Made by a program: the position numbers and the translations under genes. From Daphnia pulex (lineage: Eukaryota > Arthropoda > Branchiopoda > Diplostraca > Daphniidae), in NCBI RefSeq assembly GCF_021134715.1, contig NC_060024.1:13814974-13878973 (forward strand): a stretch of 64,000 bases of DNA. The letters are read 5' to 3'. A model generated the notes under the pieces. That model saw only the letters and a list, made by a program, of their open reading frames with translations. It did not search any database and was not told the origin of the DNA. Shown piece by piece: positions 57,735 through 64,000 of this stretch. Numbering within the stretch: the stretch's first letter is position 1; each line of letters starts with the position of its first letter.

Positions 57735-58030
57735 ATCTGAAGATTAATTTAATTTGATTTTGTTTCTAGATTATGCTCCCATAGCTGCTGTCTAATTTGA
57801 TACGTTGTTGCAGCCATATGCTGGTGGTAAAAGTCTTTTTGCATAAAGTTTAACTGTGATTGTACCTTGATGACGGTTTCATGTTGCGGAAGTTTAGAAC
57901 AGTATGTTAAATTGTCATTTTGCCAAATAATAAACAAATCATCGCGATTGGGAAAGCAACGAGGAGGTGGGAGGGAGACTTAAATATTTAAAAGAAATGT
58001 TGAGGTGTTTTGTCGAAGAAATTGACTCGG

Positions 58031-60888
58031 TAATTATAAATATCTTCAACTTTATTAATCAATAATCTTATAAACATACACCTATACATTTATTCCTTAC
58101 ACCATATAACCACATTTCTATGAAAAAAATTGATAAATAATCCTGTTACATAACTCTCCTGCTCATAACTACTTATTCATGAATAATAACATAATAAACA
58201 ATATGCTTCAAAGCGAAATTTTTTTTGTTTCATGCTAGCTAAATAAATAATCTAACATAAAATGAAATAAATGATATACTGCTGAAGTTGAAATTACCAA
58301 ACGCAAATTTCCATTAGTTGTTAGGCCTCGCACATTCAATCTAGATAGGGGGAGACTACCTTGATTGACTCTGCCCAGAGAGATTACCCGGACAAGGAAG
58401 AAGAAAGAAGAGTGCGAGGCAACTTTTGCTTGGGATCATAGTAGACTGCCTGATTAGACTCTTGTCCCTCAAAAAATTTTCCTCAGAACATGAACCGTTC
58501 AAGTCCCCGTTCGACCAGAGCCCTCCGTAGGTGGTTAGTTAGGGAAACGGGGCCACAGAATAGAAGGGAGCCCATGCACTTGTTATTTATCTACATCTAC
58601 CTAATTTATTGTTATTGATCGAAAGCAAGCTCTTGTTTAACCGTCAACTTCTATAGCACGATGGCGAAGGGTTAACCTGAAATGAAAGAAAATGACTAAC
58701 TAAGAATGCAGTAAAAAAAAAGATAATGAGAAGATACCTGGAATAAGTTCAACATCTCTCGGCATATTCCGCTAGTGGATAAGGTCTGGAACAGCGGCGA
58801 GAGATTAAACTAAAAAGTGTATTTAGATGTCAATTTTAAAACAAGATTGCAGTGACAGCAAGCAATACCTCAAAGGAATCAATTGAAAGGAACCACAGAA
58901 AGGAAGAGATCTCCGGTAAGTTCTTGCAATTTATCATCTAGAAAAATCAAACAGAAACCTCAAGACAAACACAATGAATTGTAGGTGTAGAAAATGTTAT
59001 TAAGTTGACGTGTTCAAACTGCAGCTCACCATTATTAAAATGGGAAGAGAAAGTCAATGAAGTGAAATGACGAGTTCTTTGATTAATTTGAGATTCACCA
59101 TTTACAAAACGTGCATCTGAAAGACAAGATAAGAAATTTTGTAAGATTACTGTGATATTACAATTATTGATTCCATTTTTAGCTGCAGGATTAGTGACAG
59201 CTTAGAATTCCTGTGGCCAGCTTCAACAATGGTCGTCATTACGTGGCAAATGATGACAAATAAACTGGTCAATATGTGTGAAAACATTTAGTTAACATAA
59301 GTTCATTCAAATTTCAGTTTCAAAAACATAAATGTTAACTTATGCTGAATATTGATTTCACTTTTCGAATTCTTTCAATTTTCCACATTTCAGCTCCTAC
59401 CTTGGGACCATGTTTGGGGACAATCGTCTCGTCTTTCGTCTGCATGAAGCACTGGCACCATCTAGCGGTTGTTTTTATAGACGATTATCCAGTTTGCCGC
59501 TAGATGGTGTTGGTATTGTTTTTAAAAATGGCGAAATGTGTATAAAAGTTATGTCATCTTCTGTATTCGAATTTTCAATGTTTTACTGCCCAAAATCAAA
59601 CAATTATTTACATGTAAGATTATTGTGATTATTCTATCTACATAGTAGCAAATTTTCTATAATTCACTGTGTACTTGACCAATCGACTAATTGTGTACTG
59701 TACTTGGAATTCTAGACAATGTACCTGCCATCTAGTCATTAGATTAAATGTGGACCCCATTTAAAGAAAAAATTTATCAGCACTTCCTAAACTCACAGCT
59801 TCATCTGCATCATCCTCTCACATCGTAGACAAAACTTCAAGCTGTTTTGCCCAATAGTTGTGGCATTGGACCTATGGTTACAGGTAAAAAGCATAACTTT
59901 CCGATTTTACAACCTCGTCATCCATCAATGCAATAAAATAATCTCAAAATTCACACCCATTTGATTAACAGGTTTGTTCTTGCCTGAAAGATGTTTACAC
60001 CTTTGAACACTTGACGGTGTTGTTGCGTCATGAAATTGTATTGCTGCCATTCCCTGTATCTCCCACTTCACAGAGCTCTGCAAGAAATGAGTAATAGGAA
60101 GCCTACAACAGATTGAGGTAAAGGTGGGCTTCCATGTTCTTGCTGTATCATGTAATAAACTTTGTATTCCACCTTGGTCATGGGTATTTATGGGCCTCAC
60201 TGCAATGTTAAAACCTTTTTCTGTTCTTTGCTTTAGGAATTAAACAATTAATAGGTTCCGTGATATGCCATTGGATTTCGCGAGTAGCCGCCAATGTCAA
60301 ACTACAACGCAGTTTCTTTATTGGAATTGTGTGGTCCTGGCACAGAAATCCTTGATGCTGGCCTTTGTTCATAACAGAAGAGTGACTTCTACCACTTTTC
60401 TGCTCCATCCTAATCTTCGCTACCCACACTCATCTAGCTTCTCTGCATATTATGCTGCTAAACAATTTGCCGTACTTCACTGACGAGTTAGACTAGTCGC
60501 TTCCGTCCGCAGCGACACATGTACTGTCACTTACCACGGGATTATGCCCAGATACGGAGGTACCCGACAATTGACTTATTTTCTTAGATCATCTACTAGT
60601 AATCTACCTGCGTGTTAAACTCTGTGTCTGTGTAATAATTCCAAAATCAGGCCCTTCTTGCGCGCAAACGAAGTGTTACTTAGACGTTGTTTTTTTCTAA
60701 TGCTAGATGGATTTTCGATAATTTTCAGCTGTCAAAACAGTCAGTTCCAGTTACTTTGCAAATCTCTTTAAACATTTATCGGCAGCTGTTGTGTGGAAAA
60801 TTTTTAGTGAAAACTGACGATAACTATTCCACCAACAAAGCTCACTTGTTAGATTTTTAAAAATGATTTTTTTTTTCTTCTTCCGGTT
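58031..60888. other. inner part of third arm, mostly non-coding
   Basis: Counterpart of 26,603-29,470 with no supportable gene. It holds the hairpin-module relic at 58,325-58,420. In the stretch 58.47-59.77 kb it differs from both other copies, which agree with each other. The empty target site of the DIRS-like element is at its left edge (GGTAATTATAAAT near 58,029). Confidence 0.45.
59456..59509. promoter_or_regulatory. inverted pair of CCGCTAGATGG sites
   Basis: CACCATCTAGCGG (59,456-59,468) and CCGCTAGATGGTG (59,497-59,509) are perfect 13-bp complements 28 bases apart. The half site resembles the CTCF core. In the other copies (28,026-28,085 and its mirror in the central arm) both halves carry matching changes. 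Confidence 0.4.
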
Positions 60889-63095
60889 TTCTCATTTCAG
60901 TCAGTAGTTCAGTAAATATTCATTCGACGCACAAAAGAACCACATATTCGTGATCCTCGTCAATTTTGTGGTAAAGTATATGTTTTTATTTTTACGTACG
61001 CGTACTTCCGGTTTCGAAAACTTTCCTCAACTATAGTTCAGGAAAATTCTCGATTTTGGCCAAATTTTGGATTTCGTTTGAAACATATCAAATCGACCCT
61101 AAATTTCATGGGGATCACGAATATCTGGTTTGATTTGAAGACAGCCCAACAGTTGAGGAGCTATTGCATACTTCCGGTATACTTCCGGAAAATTTGCATG
61201 AAACCAGAAAGTGAACTTTGTTACATGTACAGTTCTGAGTATCGTTAGTTAGGATTTAAGCAAATAAAATCGCGCTGTTAAAGTTTTGAGCCAAAAAACC
61301 TGATCAATGTTACCTATCTGCAAGTTTCATTGTCATGTCACTTAATAAGAATTGTTTTGTCTTTATTCAGGTAATGCAGAGAAGACGTTGAGAAGATGGA
61401 CACCAGAAGGTTGCCGGTATCTGAAAAAAATCAACGGAACAGCAGCAGCTTTTTATTTTTCTTCATTATTCGTGGACACCAACTAACAACCTAAGGTGAT
61501 ATGACGATAGAATATTTTCGTTCCTAGTAATCTTACTTGATTTGTTATCGAATTTAGATGTCTCCCATCATGTGGTCAGAGACACGATCGCTGTGGGTCC
61601 CACTACAAGAACTTCCTGGCAGATTTACGAGCGGTTCAACGTGGATCATCATTTATTGCTGGTATATGTTTTGCTAGTTAACCCGTTGGCTGCCACGCCT
61701 TTGTTCTCCCCTAGCTCCTTAGCACGGGCCGCGCTGTTCGTTCTCGTGGTTTACATGCCGCGGGGTCGGACAGTCGCACCAGCCCCAGATTCGCCGAAAG
61801 GCCCTGTTAGGCAATGCACCATAGGGACTTCCCCCTTGTCGATGCGGTGATGGATTCTAGAGGTTGTGCATTCCATCTTCTCCTGTCACCGTGTCAGCCC
61901 GGACTTGTCAGCAATGGCAAGTCCCACCTTGGCCATGGATCCTTCAGACGTGGCGCGTAGATAGTAGAAAACAACCTACGGGTTGTATGGCGTGGCAGCC
62001 AACGGGTTAACTTAAGTGTATGTGTGTGTATATGTGTACGTATTCATGTCATGTTATGTTTGTAAAATGTGGAGGAATTGTGGGTGGAGGTGGGACAATA
62101 TAAGCAATTCCTTACAAAATTAATCTTTATGTTATTTATTATTCACTATCTAATCGAACCCCACCGTAAAATCAAACACAATTACATGGATATGGATAAG
62201 AATTTGGATACAATATCAGTTTTCAAAAACTTTTACTATTTATGAAGGAAAATATATTAAAAATATGTTTGAATTAACAGAAAACCTCTGCAACAGCAAC
62301 ACATCTATCCAAATCTCTGCAAAGTCAGTGTAGGTACAGGGGCAGGCCTAAAAAAAGTTGTCAATGAAGTAAATGTGAACACTTTGTGAAGTGCCCAATG
62401 ATAATTACTGCAAAGTAATCAGCCTACGAAGTTTTCAAACAATGTCAGAGATATGGAATGCCAATGGGGTGGGCATCTAGCCCTCTGCCTCGAAGATGTC
62501 AAAATTGGTTGAAGGGTTGTAAATTCTGTGCTGTGTCAAAAAAGAATAGCATTGCGCCATTGCCTAAAGATCACCAATTTAAAAAAAAAAAAAAAAAAAA
62601 TTGTATAAAATCAAATCACTATATATTATCTGAAATAACCAAATTACCCAAATTATTCCTTAATTATACAATTGTACCGACTCCATCCTTATTGAAAGTC
62701 CCTAAATGAAAAAAAGGCAAAGGTTATTCACACTTGAAATGTTACAACATGTCAATGTTATGGTAACAATATTAATAACATCATTTGTCTGCTAAATAAA
62801 AGAAAAATGGAGTGAACTTACTAACCAAAAGAAACACCACACTTTCTTTTGGTGTTAAATCCTTGTCTGATTATGGTTGCTTAGTAGCTTAAATTAAACT
62901 GCATTCTTTAAAATAAGTTTTTAGTAAAGTTTTCTTGAAAGAGTCATGTATAACATAACTTACCTCTGTTCAATGTTTAGCCGGGTTAGCTTTAATTGCA
63001 CTCCAATCTAAACAACTCCAATCTTGACACTTGAAGTTAAGGTTGAGTTTGAGTATCACCAATCTGAGCTTAGATAGTAGAAGTTTCGGAAAATA
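60889..63095. other. inverted copy of the palindrome 1 spacer
   Basis: Reverse complement of 29,471-31,678 with scattered differences, including the poly-A run at 62,581-62,600, the CCGGAAG motifs and a MITE. No supportable gene; the frame at 61,542-61,850 runs across the MITE boundary. Confidence 0.55.
61678..62010. mobile_element. non-autonomous piggyBac-type MITE, second copy
   Basis: Same 325-bp element (61,682-62,006) in the opposite orientation, with 18-bp terminal inverted repeats and flanking TTAA. It was duplicated with its host segment rather than inserted independently, since the flanks match those at 30,558-30,890. Confidence 0.85.
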
Positions 63096-64000
63096 AACCG
63101 GAAGTAGAAAAAAAACTCATTTTTAAAAATCTAACAAGTGAGCTTTGTTGGTGGAATAGTTATCGTCAGTTTTCACTAAAAATTTTCCACACAACAGCTG
63201 CCGATAAATGTTTAAAGAGATTTGCAAAGTAACTGGAACTGACTGTTTTGACAGCTGAAAATTATCGAAAATCCATCTAGCATTAGAAAAAAACAACGTC
63301 TAAGTAACACTTCGTTTGCGCGCAAGAAGGGCCTGATTTTGGAATTATTACACAGACACAGAGTTTAACACGCAGGTAGATTACTAGTAGATGATCTAAG
63401 AAAATAAGTCAATTGTCGGGTACCTCCGTATCTGGGCATAATCCCGTGGTAAGTGACAGTACATGTGTCGCTGCGGACGGAAGCGACTAGTCTAACTCGT
63501 CAGTGAAGTACGGCAAATTGTTTAGCAGCATAATATGCAGAGAAGCTAGATGAGTGTGGGTAGCGAAGATTAGGATGGAGCAGAAAAGTGGTAGAAGTCA
63601 CTCTTCTGTTATGAACAAAGGCCAGCATCAAGGATTTCTGTGCCAGGACCACACAATTCCAATAAAGAAACTGCGTTGTAGTTTGACATTGGCGGCTACT
63701 CGCGAAATCCAATGGCATATCACGGAACCTATTAATTGTTTAATTCCTAAAGCAAAGAACAGAAAAAGGTTTTAACATTGCAGTGAGGCCCATAAATACC
63801 CATGACCAAGGTGGAATACAAAGTTTATTACATGATACAGCAAGAACATGGAAGCCCACCTTTACCTCAATCTGTTGTAGGCTTCCTATTACTCATTTCT
63901 TGCAGAGCTCTGTGAAGTGGGAGATACAGGGAATGGCAGCAATACAATTTCATGACGCAACAACACCGTCAAGTGTTCAAAGGTGTAAACATCTTTCAGG
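63096..64000. other. start of a fourth inner-arm copy, cut by the window end
   Basis: Reverse complement of about 59,984-60,888, equivalent to the beginning of the central arm at 31,679. Sequence matches the other copies closely. If the pattern holds, a fourth outer arm with another HEPN-like gene follows outside the window. Confidence 0.8.

Larger units (their letters stand above)
50546..64000. repeat. third arm (right arm of palindrome 2), running off the window
   Basis: Reverse complement of about 28,567-44,803, minus the DIRS-like element. Before the insertion point paired positions sum to about 95,349; beyond it they sum to about 92,567. It includes the outer arm, inner arm, the inverted 2.2-kb spacer and the start of a fourth inner-arm copy (63,096-64,000), so another palindrome axis lies near 61,992. 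Confidence 0.95.

Noticed and set aside
61542-61850. 102-codon frame (LSNLDVSHHVVRDTIAVGPT...)
   Set aside because: The frame runs across the TTAA border into the MITE, so it cannot be one ancestral gene. The part before the MITE may be an exon remnant only.

Overview
The window looks like an arthropod genome, most likely a cladoceran crustacean such as Daphnia. It is AT-rich, and its genes have short GT-AG introns (about 48-112 bp). It carries an animal heme peroxidase with a clip-like N-terminus and a tandem family of secreted leucine-rich-repeat (LRR) proteins of the type called Oplophorus-luciferin 2-monooxygenase non-catalytic subunit in crustaceans. No bacterial features are present.

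Layout. 1-7.8 kb is ordinary gene space on the + strand: the 3' 15 exons of a clip-peroxidase-PAN gene, then two intact LRR paralogues in tandem. From 8.3 to 19.0 kb lies an array of about 23 copies of a 443-bp unit. Each core copy carries, on the - strand, exact matches to Pol III A-box and B-box consensus and a T-tract, so it is tRNA/SINE-like. The array is interrupted once by a 595-bp insertion.

19.0-64.0 kb is built of very large inverted repeats. Palindrome 1 (arms 19,005-29,470 and 31,679-44,930, spacer 2.2 kb) has its axis near 30,574. Palindrome 2 (left arm about 28,567-44,803, right arm 50,546 to beyond the window end, spacer 5.7 kb) has its axis near 47,674. The palindrome 2 spacer holds a truncated LRR gene and a second, oppositely oriented array of about 11 units of the same repeat. 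A young but broken DIRS-like retroelement (34,547-37,310) sits only in the shared central arm.

Each arm carries an intronless 388-390-codon gene that I do not recognise as a named family. Its product has two HEPN-type R-(N/H)-x3-H motifs with matching downstream spacing, so I read it as a putative tandem-HEPN protein. Each arm also carries an LRR gene relic, a chemoreceptor-like relic, a spliced gene relic of unknown identity, a 148-bp MITE and a CTCF-like motif.

The arms are not uniformly similar. The central arm resembles the third arm through the gene-bearing part, then switches to resemble the first arm. This pattern fits gene conversion between palindrome arms. An assembly artefact must still be excluded, but private insertions and arm-specific changes argue that most of the structure is real. 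LRR pieces occur in gene space, inside the arms and at an array border, so the complex probably grew by repeated duplication inside an LRR cluster.
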